Assembly: GCA_942490855.1 (NCBI GenBank)
Contig: CALNYS010000005.1
Location: 310,001-374,000, forward strand
Reading direction: 5' to 3'
Length of the DNA: 64,000 bases
Source: CALNYS01 sp942490855
GTDB taxonomy: Bacteria; Planctomycetota; Phycisphaerae; Phycisphaerales; UBA1924
Part shown: piece after piece, positions 38,243-47,267 of the stretch
How the letters are laid out: every line of letters starts with the position of its first letter
Numbering within the stretch: the stretch's first letter is position 1
Made by a program: the position numbers and the translations under genes
The notes under the pieces: model-generated
Databases searched by the model: none
What the model was told of the DNA's origin: nothing
What the model saw: the letters and a program-made list of their open reading frames with translations, nothing else

Positions 38243-38567
38243 CGTCGTCCGCGCCGCGCCGGAAGACCGCCACAACGTCCTCGACGGGCACCACGAAGAG
38301 GCGGTTGTCCCCCTCGAAGTCCACCGGGATCGCGTGCTTCGGGTTGAAGAGCACACGGTCGTACTGCTTGATGGGGTAGTCGTCGTCGTTGTCCACCTGG
38401 GCGGAGATGCTGACGACGCGCCCGGTCAGGGTGGGGATCTCGATCTTGTCGGGCAGGTGGATGCCGCCCTTGGTCTTCTTCTTGTCGTCGTCCTTGCGTA
38501 CCAAGACACGGAGCCCGAGGGGCTCGACGGTCTCCAGCTTCGCGGATCTGGTGTCGCTCTTGGCCAT
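38229..38567 (-). CDS. groES: GroES-type co-chaperonin, orphan
   Basis: A 112-residue protein with the GroES barrel pattern: VEPLGLRVLVRKDDDKKKTK.GGIHLPD, GRVVSISA, YPIKQYDRVLFNPK, and an end corresponding to V.EDVVAVF. The mobile loop is short and charged (DDDKKKTKGGIHL) rather than the standard T-x-G-G-I-V-L context, though GGIHL is retained. A short N-terminal extension precedes the barrel. No groEL is adjacent and the stop overlaps aroA, so it may be a divergent paralogue. Confidence 0.8.
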   Translation of the reverse strand: MAKSDTRSAKLETVEPLGLRVLVRKDDDKKKTKGGIHLPDKIEIPTLTGRVVSISAQVDNDDDYPIKQYDRVLFNPKHAIPVDFEGDNRLFVVPVEDVVAVFRRGADDDGVS

Positions 38568-38605
38568 TGCTCTCTATCGTAGCGGCCCCCGCGTACGGAG
38601 CCCCG

Positions 38606-39124
38606 ATGGACCACCTGGCCGACCTCATCCGCGAGATCCCCGACTTCCCCAAGCCCGGGATTTCCTACAAAGACATCACCCCGCTCCTGGCCGACCCGGC
38701 GGGGCTGGCGCTCTCGGTGGAGCTGATGGTCAACCCGTTCCGCGGGCGTCGGGTCGATCTCGTCGCCGGCGCCGAGAGCCGCGGGTTCATCTTCGGGGCG
38801 GCGGTAGCGCAGGCCCTCTCGGCGGGGTTTGTCCCGATCCGCAAGCCCGGCAAGCTGCCCAGCATCACCCACGGGGTCGATTACGGGCTCGAGTACGGGA
38901 GCGACCGGGTGGAGATCCACCGCGACGCGATCGCGGCGGGGCAGCGGGTGCTGATGGTCGACGACCTGCTCGCGACGGGCGGGACGATGCGCGCGTGCTG
39001 CGAGCTCGTCGCGCGGCTCGACGCCGAGATCGTCGGGCAGACATTCTTGATCGAGCTGACGGAGCTGGGCGGACGGCAGCGGCTGGCGCCCCACGGCGAC
39101 GTGCACGCGGTCCTGCGGTACTAG
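38606..39124 (+). CDS. apt: Adenine phosphoribosyltransferase
   Basis: A 172-residue protein. ATG 38606 fits the family start (LIREIPDFPKPGI.YKDITPL). It has AGAESRGFIFGAA and the PRPP loop VLMVDDLLATGGT. It salvages adenine to AMP. It is divergent from groES at 38 nt, so the two promoters overlap. Its stop TAG overlaps the convergent PilZ gene stop in a CTAG at 39121-39124. Confidence 0.94.
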   Translation: MDHLADLIREIPDFPKPGISYKDITPLLADPAGLALSVELMVNPFRGRRVDLVAGAESRGFIFGAAVAQALSAGFVPIRKPGKLPSITHGVDYGLEYGSDRVEIHRDAIAAGQRVLMVDDLLATGGTMRACCELVARLDAEIVGQTFLIELTELGGRQRLAPHGDVHAVLRY

Positions 39125-39498
39125 CCCGCGACGCCGCACCACGCGCGTTTGGCGTGGGTCAGGGCGACGTGGCGGAGGGCTTCCTTCTGCTCGTCGCTGA
39201 GCCCGAGGAAATCAACGCCGCACTCCCAGCGGAAGAAGCCGGTCCGGCGGACCCAGTGGCAGCGTCCGGCGATGGTCATGGTGCGCCCGGCGAGGACGGG
39301 GAACCCGATTTTTCGGATCTCGCCCGGGCGCCAGCGCGTCGCGCGGTAGAGGCGCATGCCGTTGACGCTCATGTCGATGATGCGCCCCTGCGAGCAGTTG
39401 AGCTGCTCGACCATGACGCGTCCGGCGTGACGGCGATCGGCGCCCGAGGACTGGGCGTTTCGCGCAAGCGCGTCGAGATTGTTTGACGAGGTTGTCAT
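39121..39498 (-). CDS. PilZ-domain protein (downstream of pair)
   Basis: A 125-residue single-domain protein. The c-di-GMP motif parts are visible: ADRRHAGRV (RxxxR equivalent) and IIDMSVNGMRL (DxSxxG). The domain ends with beta strands FRWECGVDFLGL and a C-terminal helix. It lies 24 nt after the other PilZ gene on the same strand; both share RW[RV]xGE[IM]R and a C-terminal KRAW. Probably a c-di-GMP effector; the target is unknown. Confidence 0.8.
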   Translation of the reverse strand: MTTSSNNLDALARNAQSSGADRRHAGRVMVEQLNCSQGRIIDMSVNGMRLYRATRWRPGEIRKIGFPVLAGRTMTIAGRCHWVRRTGFFRWECGVDFLGLSDEQKEALRHVALTHAKRAWCGVAG

Positions 39499-39522
39499 CG
39501 GGATCGTCCCCCGGCGGGGGCG

Positions 39523-39963
39523 CTAGGCGGCCTCCTGCGAAGAGCCCTTGATCCTGGCCTGACGTTCGAGCCGGTCCCAGTCGACTTCAGATGACGGGCC
39601 GGAGCCCCAGGCGCGCTTCGCGGCGCGGGTAGCGAGGCGGGTCAGCTCGAGGGTCTGGACGTCTGTCAGCCCCTCGAACTTCACTCCGACGACCTGACCG
39701 AAGAGCCCCTTGCGCTTCTCCCACGCGCAGCGGGCGCGGACGGCGACAGCGTTGTCGCCCCCGGAGAGCGCGAACTTCATCTCGCGCATCTCGCCGACGC
39801 GCCATCGCGTCCGTGCGACGAAGCGGGCGCCGGTGCAGCTGAGGTCGAGGACCTCGCCTGCCGAGCAGCGGATGGGATCGGTGAGGATGCGTCCGCCCCG
39901 ACGACGGTTGTCGACCGAGTCATCGCCGCGGGTCAGGTTGTGGAGTGCGCGGAAGCGTCCCAT
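39523..39963 (-). CDS. PilZ-domain protein (upstream of pair)
   Basis: A 146-residue protein. NRRRGGRI and VLDLSCTGARF match the PilZ RxxxR and [DN]xSxxG motifs. The strands CAWEKRKGLFGQVVGVKFEGL follow, then an extended C-terminal helix (VDWDRLERQARIKG). It is a tandem paralogue of the gene at 39121. Two single-domain PilZ genes together suggest a c-di-GMP response with two outputs or a heteromer; this is inference. Confidence 0.8.
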   Translation of the reverse strand: MGRFRALHNLTRGDDSVDNRRRGGRILTDPIRCSAGEVLDLSCTGARFVARTRWRVGEMREMKFALSGGDNAVAVRARCAWEKRKGLFGQVVGVKFEGLTDVQTLELTRLATRAAKRAWGSGPSSEVDWDRLERQARIKGSSQEAA

Positions 39964-40093
39964 TGCCGGTTCTATCGACGCCCCCGCGCCGGCGGGTGAG
40001 CGACGCCGCGCCGCCCCGGTTCAACACGTGTCGGATATGGCGTTTGTGACGCGCCGAGGTCCCAGAATCGCGCTCGATCGCTACATTGCCGCG

Positions 40094-40797
40094 ATGAGCT
40101 TTGGACTCTCCCGTGGACGAGAACTCGACACCGACGGCGTTCGGATCGACCCCGCCGCCTTCCCGCCCCTGCCCGACGACCCCGTCCGGGACCCCGAGGG
40201 GGGCTGGGTGGACCCGCGCGCGTGGTTCGGCGAGCCCGGCAACCGCTTCGAGCTCGAGATCGGGACGGGCAAGGGGACGTTCATCCTCGAAGAGGGCGCG
40301 TCGCGACCGGACGTCAACTTCCTGGGCATCGAGTGGGCGCGGGAGTTCGGGGAGTACGCCGCCGATCGGGTGAAGCCGGCCGCGGGCTGCCCAACGTCCG
40401 GATGCTGATCACCGACGCGACGGAGTTCCTGCGCTGGCGCACGCCCTCGGGGATCGTGGACACGCTGCACCTCTACTTCAGCGACCCGTGGCCCAAGCCG
40501 CGCCATCACAAGCGCCGCGTGGTGCAGGACTCGTTCCTCGGGCAGGTCCACCGCGTGCTGGCTCCTGACGGCGAGCTGCGCATCGTGACCGACCACCTCG
40601 GCTACTGGGACTGGATGGAAGAGCACTTCGGCCGCTGGTGCGCCGCGGATCACGCGCCGCGCTTCGAGCGCGTCGCGTTCAGCGACGCCCACCGCCCGGC
40701 GGGCGCCGAGGGCGACGAGCTGACGGGCACGAACTTCGAGCGGAAGTACCGCGAAGAGGGGCGCGAGTTCAGGGCCGCGGTGCTGCGGAAGAGCTAA
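40094..40797 (+). CDS. trmB: tRNA (guanine-N7-)-methyltransferase, frameshifted
   Basis: The N-terminal part (FELEIGTGKGTFI, SAM-binding motif I, and FLGIEWAREF) is in one frame. From ~40385 the coding sequence continues in another (LPNVRMLITDA, then SDPWPKPRHHKRR, the TrmB signature, and GTNFERKYREEG). Adding one G to the GGG at 40384-40386 joins them into ~234 residues, the normal size. TrmB methylates G46 of tRNAs. The break is most simply a homopolymer sequencing error. Confidence 0.88.
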
Positions 40798-40810
40798 CGA
40801 ACGAGCGACC

Positions 40811-42607
40811 TTATTCGACGCCCGCGCCGCCCCCGCCCTTGCGCGGGTCGCCCGCGGCCTCGTAGCCGCCCTCGACGCGCTTGATGAGCTGAACGGCGCC
40901 GACGTGTTCCATGCGCCGGAGCGAGTGCCCGATGCCGGTGAGGTCGAAGCGCATCCGCTCGTTGCGCTTGTTCGTCTTCATCCACTTCTGGAGCGCGACG
41001 ACGTCGTCGGGGTCCATCTGCCCGCCGAGGTCCCACTCGGGCTCCATGTAGAGGGCCAGGGGCCAGAGCTGGTCGTGGACGCGCGGGCTGGTCACGGCGT
41101 CTTCGGCGCTCATGTCGAACGTGACGGCGTTGAGGATCGCCTGCACCGTCGCGGTGATGATGCGCGGGCCGCCGGACGCGCCGACGATGAGCTCGACCTC
41201 GCCCTCGGGCGTGAAGACGATGGTGGGCGACATGCTCGAGACGGGACGCTTGCCGGCGGCGGGGGCGTTCGCCTCGCTCTGCTTGAGGTTGAAGGCGTTG
41301 GGGCGCCCGCGGCGGGCGGTGAAGTCGTCCATCTGGTTGTTGAGGACGAAGCCGGAGACATCGACGAGCGAGCCGAAGGAGGTGTTGATCGTCAGCGTGC
41401 AGGCGACCGCGGCGCCGCTGGCGTCGATGACGCTCAGGTGGCTGGTGCCGGCGTCGTCGGGGAAGGGCTCGGCCTCGGCGCCGGGGCGACCGTACTCGTT
41501 GGGCTTGCGGGTCTGGGCCGTAAAGATGCGCGAGGCGAGGGTGTCGAGGTACTCGCTCTCGAGGAGGCCCTGCCAGGGGACGTCCGCGAAGTCGGCGTCG
41601 CCCAGGTACGCGTTGCGGTCGGCGAAGGCGTGCTTGAACGCCTCGGCGAGCGCGTGCATCCACGGGACCGTGTTGTGCTCGAACTCGCCGAGCGTGGTGT
41701 CGTTGTCGCGCGCGTAGCGCTCGAGGATCCCGAGGATCTCCAGCGTCGCGACGCCGCCAGAAGAGGGCGGGGGCATGACCACGACCTCGCGCCCGGCGAA
41801 CGACCCGACGATGGGGGCGCGGTCGACCGGGCGGTAGGAGCGGAGGTCTTCGAGGGTCAGCTCGCCGCCGGCCGCGGCGATCGCCGCGACGATCGCGTCT
41901 GCGGTCTCGCCCTCGTAGAAGGCAGAGGGCCCGTCTTGGGCGATCCGGGTCAGGAGCGCGCCCTGCTCGGGGTTGGTCAGCAGGGCGCCCTCTTCGAGCT
42001 CGCCCTTGGCCATGAGGGTGTCCCAGACGTACGCGTACGCCTCCTGCTTCTCTTTCGAGAGGCGGAAGGTGCGCCGGAGCTCGCCGACGGTGCGCACGTA
42101 GTCGGCGCTGGCGGGGAACCCGTCGGTGGCGGCGCGGATGGCGGGGGCGAGGACGCTGGCGCGGTCGAGGGCGCCGAAGCGCTCGTGCGCCGAGAGCAGG
42201 CCCGCGACCATGGACGGGACGGCGACTGCTTTTCCGCCGAAGCGGGAGGCCTCGGCCCCCTGCCCCTCGAAGTAGTCGGGCGTGACGGCGGCGGGGGCGG
42301 TCTCACGGAAATCGATCGCCAGTCGCAGGGCGTCGCCCGGCGCGTCGGTGCGGGGGTCGTCGGGGAGGTGCAGGACCATGAACCCGCCGCCGCCGATACC
42401 GCAGGCGTAGGGTTCGACCACGGAGAGGACGAACGCGGAGGCGACGGCGGCGTCAACGGCGTTCCCGCCCGCGCGGAGGATCTCGGCCCCGGCCTCGGCG
42501 GCGAGGGGGTGGTCGGAGGCCACGGCGCCGCCGGTGTAGACCGCGGCGCGCGCGCCGGGAACGAAGAGGAGCGTCGCGCTTACCAGCACGGAGAGGATGA
42601 GTCGCAT
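40811..42607 (-). CDS. ggt: Gamma-glutamyltransferase (secreted)
   Basis: A 598-residue protein. The start at 42607 follows GAAAGGG, with a signal peptide (LILSVLVSATLLFVPGARA). The large-subunit start AVASDHPLAAEAGAEILRAG and GNAVDAAVASAF is typical. The autocatalytic Thr lies in AGTSHLSVID, at the position of the E. coli TTHYSV nucleophile. LNNQMDDFTA and PVSSMSPTIV complete the active site. It cleaves and transfers gamma-glutamyl groups (e.g. glutathione) in the periplasm after self-processing. It is convergent with trmB and divergent from the M28 peptidase. Confidence 0.93.
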   Translation of the reverse strand: MRLILSVLVSATLLFVPGARAAVYTGGAVASDHPLAAEAGAEILRAGGNAVDAAVASAFVLSVVEPYACGIGGGGFMVLHLPDDPRTDAPGDALRLAIDFRETAPAAVTPDYFEGQGAEASRFGGKAVAVPSMVAGLLSAHERFGALDRASVLAPAIRAATDGFPASADYVRTVGELRRTFRLSKEKQEAYAYVWDTLMAKGELEEGALLTNPEQGALLTRIAQDGPSAFYEGETADAIVAAIAAAGGELTLEDLRSYRPVDRAPIVGSFAGREVVVMPPPSSGGVATLEILGILERYARDNDTTLGEFEHNTVPWMHALAEAFKHAFADRNAYLGDADFADVPWQGLLESEYLDTLASRIFTAQTRKPNEYGRPGAEAEPFPDDAGTSHLSVIDASGAAVACTLTINTSFGSLVDVSGFVLNNQMDDFTARRGRPNAFNLKQSEANAPAAGKRPVSSMSPTIVFTPEGEVELIVGASGGPRIITATVQAILNAVTFDMSAEDAVTSPRVHDQLWPLALYMEPEWDLGGQMDPDDVVALQKWMKTNKRNERMRFDLTGIGHSLRRMEHVGAVQLIKRVEGGYEAAGDPRKGGGGAGVE

Positions 42608-42717
42608 CGGTTCTGCCCTTTCGTGGGTGGGCGCATGGTAGCCCGGAACGCTTTGGACCCGCACGCCGTCGCCCACTAGTCTTCCCGGACCGACGCGCCC
42701 GCTCGAGAGGAGTTCCC

Positions 42718-44817
42718 GTGTATCTCATCGCCGCCGCTCTCACCGCTGTTCTTTCGCTGGGAGCGGAGCCCGACGCGCTCTGCTTACCGGACCACCTCGA
42801 CGATCACCGCGCGTACGAGCAGCGCGTGCTCGACGGGGTGTCGCCCGAACGCCTGCGCGAGCTGCACGGGGCGCTCGCGGCCGAGCCGCACCGCGCGGGG
42901 ACCGCGGGGGACCGGCGCGTGATCGGGATGATCGCCGACCACTTCGAGGGACTCGGTCTGGACGTCGAGGTGCACGAGTTCGAGGCGTACCTCGCCGAGC
43001 CGGTGTCGGCGCACCTGGAGCTGGTCGCGCCGGTGCGCCGCTCGCTGGCGGTGAAGGAGGCCGCGGTCGAGGGCGACCCGTACGCCGGTCGCGACGGGCT
43101 GAGCGCCGGGTGGAACGCGTACTCGGGCACGGGTGACGTGACGGCGCCGGTGGTGTACGTGAACCGCGGAACGCTCGCGGACTTCGAGACGCTGCGCGAG
43201 ATGGGCGTGAGCCTGCGCGGGAAGATCGCGATCGCGCGCTACGGCGGGAACTTCCGCGGCTACAAGGCGAAGTTCGCCCAGGAGGCGGGCGCTGTCGGGC
43301 TGATTATCTACACCGACCCGGCGGACTCCGGGTACGCGCGGGGCCCGATGTGGCCCGAGGGCGGGTGGGCGAATGAGACGGCGATCCAGCGCGGCTCGAT
43401 CCTGACGCTCGAGTACCCGGGCGACCCGCTGACGCCGGGGTGGGAGGCGGCGGCGGACGCCGATCGTCTCGACCCGCGCGAGGTGGAGCTGCCGCGGATC
43501 CCGGTGCAGCCGATCGGATGGGGCGCGGCGCAGGAGATCCTGTCGCGCCTCGACGGGGCCGGGGTGCCCGATGAATCGTGGCAGGGCGCGCTGCCCTTCC
43601 CGTACCGGGTGAGCGGCGACGGCGTGCGGGTGCGTCTGAGCGTGATGCAGTCGCGGAAGCTGGTGCGCACGGCGAATGTCATCGGCACGCTGCGGGGTTC
43701 AGAGGAGCCCGGCCAGACGGTCTACATCGGCGCGCACCACGACGCGTGGGAGTACGGCGCCCACGACCCGCTGTCGGGGACGATCTGCGTGCTCGAAGCG
43801 GCACGGGTGTTCGCGGAACTCGCGGAAGCGGGGCGTCGTCCGGCGCGCTCGATCGCGTTCGCGGCGTGGGGCGCGGAGGAGTACGGCATCATCGGCTCGA
43901 CCGAGTGGGTCGAGGGGAACGAGGACGCGCTGATGCGCGGGGCGATCGCGTACTTCAACCTCGACGCGTCGGCCGGCGGCGTGCGTTTGGGCGCGGCGGC
44001 GTCGCCCTCGCTCAAGCCGCTGATCGCGAGCGCCGCGGGGATGATCGACTCGCCAGCGGCGCCCGGGAAGACGGCGCTCGACGAGTGGGCCGGGCGGTCG
44101 AAGACGTCGGCGGGCGAACTCCCGCCTATCGGCAACCTCGGGGGCGGGTCCGATCACATCGCGTTCTACACGCGGATGGGTGTGCCCTCGGCGGGCATCG
44201 GCGGGGGCGGCGCGCCGGGGACGGCGTACCACAGTCTCTACGACCACCTCGCGTGGTACCGCAGCACGGTGGGCGAGGACTACGCCTCGGCGGCGCTGGT
44301 CACACGGGCCACGGCGCTGTGCGCGGCTCGTCTGGCGGACGCCTCGCTCCTGGCGTTCGATCTCCCGCAGTACGCGACCGACACGCTCCGCCACGCCGAG
44401 GCGCTCGAGTCGCGCGCGCAGGACCTGGGGGTTTCGCTTGATCTCGGGCCGCTGCGCGACGCGGCCGAGGCGTTCGGCGACACGGCGGGGCGGACGCAGC
44501 GGGCGATCCGCCGGGACGTCGGGAGCGGTCGTCTCGACGGCGCGGCGCTCACGAGCGTCAACGCGCTGCTGCTCTCGTTCGAGCGGCTCTGGCTGGCGCC
44601 GGAGGGGCTGAGCGGTCGCCCGTGGTTCCGGAACCTTTTCGCGTCGTCTGATCCGACGAGCGGGTACGCCGCGTGGATGCTGCCGGAGATCCGGCGGGCG
44701 GTCGAGGCGCGCGACAGCGGGGCGGCGAGGCTCGCCGCGGAGCGCACCGCGACGGCGCTGCGGGTGATGACCGACGCGCTCAAGAGCATGCGTGTGATGG
44801 CCCCGGCGGACGAATAA
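42718..44817 (+). CDS. M28-family metallopeptidase, glutamate carboxypeptidase II-like
   Basis: A 699-residue exported protein. GTG 42718 has AGAGGAG upstream and a short signal. A PA-domain insertion (~130-290; GKIAIARYGGNFRGYKAKFAQEAG) precedes the di-zinc peptidase (~320-560). The ligands visible are His/Asp in GAHHDAWEYGAHD, Glu-Glu in WGAEEYG, Asp in FNLDAS and His in AYHSLYDH. A helical TFR-type dimerisation domain follows. The architecture equals PSMA/NAALADase. It probably cleaves C-terminal Glu or similar from peptides, next to ggt. This could be a pair for using Glu-containing peptides, which is inference. Confidence 0.9.
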   Translation: MYLIAAALTAVLSLGAEPDALCLPDHLDDHRAYEQRVLDGVSPERLRELHGALAAEPHRAGTAGDRRVIGMIADHFEGLGLDVEVHEFEAYLAEPVSAHLELVAPVRRSLAVKEAAVEGDPYAGRDGLSAGWNAYSGTGDVTAPVVYVNRGTLADFETLREMGVSLRGKIAIARYGGNFRGYKAKFAQEAGAVGLIIYTDPADSGYARGPMWPEGGWANETAIQRGSILTLEYPGDPLTPGWEAAADADRLDPREVELPRIPVQPIGWGAAQEILSRLDGAGVPDESWQGALPFPYRVSGDGVRVRLSVMQSRKLVRTANVIGTLRGSEEPGQTVYIGAHHDAWEYGAHDPLSGTICVLEAARVFAELAEAGRRPARSIAFAAWGAEEYGIIGSTEWVEGNEDALMRGAIAYFNLDASAGGVRLGAAASPSLKPLIASAAGMIDSPAAPGKTALDEWAGRSKTSAGELPPIGNLGGGSDHIAFYTRMGVPSAGIGGGGAPGTAYHSLYDHLAWYRSTVGEDYASAALVTRATALCAARLADASLLAFDLPQYATDTLRHAEALESRAQDLGVSLDLGPLRDAAEAFGDTAGRTQRAIRRDVGSGRLDGAALTSVNALLLSFERLWLAPEGLSGRPWFRNLFASSDPTSGYAAWMLPEIRRAVEARDSGAARLAAERTATALRVMTDALKSMRVMAPADE

Positions 44818-44876
44818 CGAGTTTTCTCTCGACGCGGCCCGTCTGATCGTTCATGATCGGTGTGGGAGAGTGGCGC

Positions 44877-46334
44877 ATGAAGATTGTTCTGTTCACGTTG
44901 GCGCTGGCCTCGGGCGCCTCGGCGCAGTCGCTCACGCCCGAGCGTGTGCTGGTGCTCTACAACTCCCAGAACGCCGAGTCGCTCGCGGTGCGCAACGCGT
45001 ACGTCGCGGCGCGGCCGGGGGTGCTGGAGTTTGACCTCGATCACCCGAATCTCGGTCCGGGTGCGCTGACGCGCGGGCAGTACCGCTCTCGGGTGCGCGA
45101 CCCGCTGCGGTCGCACCTCCAGACGGTCGTGGGTGGGACGGCGCTCGCGGAGACGGTCATCGCGATCGCCACGACGCGGGGCTTGCCGGCGCGCATCAAC
45201 GGGAACGACGAGTTCACTCTTGCGAGCGAGCGGGCGAGCCTGGAGTCGGAGCTGTCGGTGTTGTTCCAGGACCTTGACGCCGCGGGGTCGGGGTCGCTGC
45301 CGTTCCAGTACTCGGGGATGCTGGACAACCCGTACCACTTCATGACTAACGCGCCGATCGCGTCGTTCTCCCGGTCGAACATCCAGACCGCGGCGCCCTT
45401 CTCGCGGATCAACCTTGGCCCGGGGCAGGACGCGTGGTCGTCGAGCTCGCTGACCCCGGGGGATCTCTACCTGGTGTGCCGGCTCGACGCGGGCGCGGGG
45501 GCGAGCACCACGGCGCTCGAGGAGACGCTCGCGCTGATCGAGCGTTCGAGCGACCCCGCTCAGATGCACGTCTCGCTCGCGTGCGTGCAGGCGCTGCTCG
45601 ATGAGTTTCCCGCGGGGAACGACCAGCTCGACGACGACGGGGCGTCGCCGCTCTTCCCGTCCAACCAGGACTTCGAGCAGGCGCGGTCGGTGCTGCTCGG
45701 GATGGGCGTGACCACGACGCACGACGAGACCACGAACTTCATCACCGGCCCGGAGCTCTCGGGGACGCAGCCGCTGCTCGTGCTGGGGACGTACGGCGAG
45801 AACCACGACCTCGACGGCGCGGGCGACAACCCGCCCGGGCAAGGCACGTACCTGACGACGTACACCCCCCACCCGGCGGGCGTCGTGGTGACGTACGAGT
45901 CGTTTAGCGGCAACTGCCTCATCGACGGGACGCAGCGTCAGAACCAGGCGTGCGCGACGGACTGGATCGTGGGCGGCGGGTCGTTCGCGATCCCCACGGT
46001 CGCTGAGCCTTTCACGCTGGCGGTCGCGGACCTCGAGGCGTTCGTGCCCAACATGTACATCCACGGGATGACGTTCGCGGAGTCGGCGTACGCGTCGATG
46101 CCCGCGATCAGCTGGACGAACGTCCCGGTGGGCGATCCGCTCGCGCGGGTGAGCGTCGGGTCGTCGTCGCCGGCGGACCTGAGCGGGGACGGCGCGGTGG
46201 ACTCGACGGATCTCGCGATCCTGCTCGCGGCGTGGGACACCCCCGGCGCGGACTTCAACGGGGATGGGAACACGGACTCGTCGGACCTCGCGGTGCTTCT
46301 GGCGGCGTGGGGGACGACGGGCGGGTGCCCCTGA
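44877..46334 (+). CDS. TIGR03790-like exported protein with dockerin-like tail
   Basis: A 485-residue protein. ATG 44877 is preferred (GGGAG upstream) over 44853. After a signal peptide the domain begins RVLVLYNSQNAESLAVRNAY, the TIGR03790 pattern, and continues with PYHFMTNAPIASFS, LVCRLDAGAG and VVTYESFSGNC, where a conserved region near the C-terminus resembles a peptidase C25-like fold. The end is the paired dockerin-like tail (ADLSGDGAVDSTDLAILLAA; ADFNGDGNTDSSDLAVLLAA). Function not established. Probably extracellular. It is convergent with ybaB at 12 nt. Confidence 0.75.
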   Translation: MKIVLFTLALASGASAQSLTPERVLVLYNSQNAESLAVRNAYVAARPGVLEFDLDHPNLGPGALTRGQYRSRVRDPLRSHLQTVVGGTALAETVIAIATTRGLPARINGNDEFTLASERASLESELSVLFQDLDAAGSGSLPFQYSGMLDNPYHFMTNAPIASFSRSNIQTAAPFSRINLGPGQDAWSSSSLTPGDLYLVCRLDAGAGASTTALEETLALIERSSDPAQMHVSLACVQALLDEFPAGNDQLDDDGASPLFPSNQDFEQARSVLLGMGVTTTHDETTNFITGPELSGTQPLLVLGTYGENHDLDGAGDNPPGQGTYLTTYTPHPAGVVVTYESFSGNCLIDGTQRQNQACATDWIVGGGSFAIPTVAEPFTLAVADLEAFVPNMYIHGMTFAESAYASMPAISWTNVPVGDPLARVSVGSSSPADLSGDGAVDSTDLAILLAAWDTPGADFNGDGNTDSSDLAVLLAAWGTTGGCP

Positions 46335-46346
46335 GCAGGTTGCGCG

Positions 46347-46724
46347 TTAGCCGCCCGCGCCCAGCAGCGAGCCCACCCCGGGGATGTCGGGAAGGCCCAG
46401 CTCCTCGGCGAGCTTCCCCATCTCGTGCTGGAGCACGACGCGCGCCTTGGCGCTGGCGTCGTTGACGGCTTCTTTGACGAGTTCCTGCCCGAGCATGCGG
46501 CTCTCGTCGCTCGCGCCCATGCCGGTGGCGAGGGCGGGGTCGAACTCGACGGACTCGACGCTCATCTTGCCGGACATGACGACGCGGACGGCGCCCCCGC
46601 CGCTCTCACCGACGACGCGGACGCGCTCGAGCGTTTCCTGGACGCGCTCCTGGATCTCGGCGAGGCGTTCCTTGTCGCGCAGGAGGCTGGCGACCGCGCC
46701 CATCGCTTTCATCTGATCAAACAT
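46347..46724 (-). CDS. ybaB: YbaB/EbfC nucleoid-associated protein
   Basis: A 125-residue protein with the YbaB plan: basic N-terminal helix (MFDQMKAMGAVASLLRDKER), central strands (GGGAVRVVMSGKMSVESVEF) and C-terminal helix ending GKLAEELGLPDIPG. It binds DNA as a dimer. Its ATG overlaps the last codons of the long dnaX frame by 8 nt, the usual dnaX-ybaB pairing, which supports that frame being translated. recR, often next, is absent. Confidence 0.9.
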   Translation of the reverse strand: MFDQMKAMGAVASLLRDKERLAEIQERVQETLERVRVVGESGGGAVRVVMSGKMSVESVEFDPALATGMGASDESRMLGQELVKEAVNDASAKARVVLQHEMGKLAEELGLPDIPGVGSLLGAGG

Positions 46725-47254
46725 GGTCGGTTCCTTCTACGCGTTCGACGCGCACGATGCGGGCGCCGAAGAGGTCCTTGGCTTCCTGCACGAGCGGGTG
46801 CTCGATGGCTTTGCGGTCCGACTCGCTGAGCGAGCCCTCGTCCACGCTCTGGCCCTTGGGGGCCTCGACGAGCACCTCGACGGCGGCGCCGACGGCTTGT
46901 TTGAAGAGCTCGCCGAGGCGTTCGGAGGCGCTGGCGGCGGCGCGGTAGTCCTTGGGGTCCTGCACCGCGACGACGGCGCGGGTCTCGTCGACGGACTTGA
47001 GTGTGAGCCACCCGGTGATGGTGCGGTCGCGCCGGCTTTGCCCGGCGAGCTCGCGCACGCGTCCCCAGACCTCGCTGATGCCGGCGCTAGTCGAGACCGG
47101 GGCCAGCGTCGTCGGCGCGGGCGGCGTCTCGGCGCGGGGGGGCGACGGGGCTTGTGTTGGGGCGGCCGCTGGAGCGGGGTCCTGAGCGGGCGCGGGGGCG
47201 CGGGGGCGCGCGGCGCGGGGCGTGGCGGGGCGGCGGGGGTCGCGGCGCCCGCCG
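46717..47254 (-). CDS. dnaX: DnaX C-terminal extension, reached by slippage at A7
   Basis: This frame (+1 or -2 relative to the upstream dnaX frame) is open without a stop from before the A7 run through 46717. It begins KKPDGGRRDP and passes through ~55 Pro/Ala-rich residues typical of the DnaX linker. It then gives a folded part (ISEVWGRVRELAG.., WLTLKSVDETRAVVAVQD, LGELFKQAVGAAVEVLVEAP) resembling DnaX domain III/V. It has no good independent start. Joined to the upstream frame by loss of one A it makes a ~555-residue protein, the tau-like form. Confidence 0.75.
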
Positions 47255-47267
47255 TCAGGCTTTTTTT
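47232..47267 (-). promoter_or_regulatory. Putative dnaX slippage site: A7 run plus stem-loop
   Basis: On the minus strand GC-AAAAAAA-GCC-TGA (A run at 47261-47267) places a stop one codon after the run. Seven nt downstream lies a 6-bp GC stem GGCGGG/CCCGCC (47232-47253). This is the arrangement of dnaX frameshift sites: homopolymer A, nearby stop, 3' stimulator. Transcriptional slippage, ribosomal frameshifting or a sequencing error (A6 true) would each join the frames. Confidence 0.6.
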
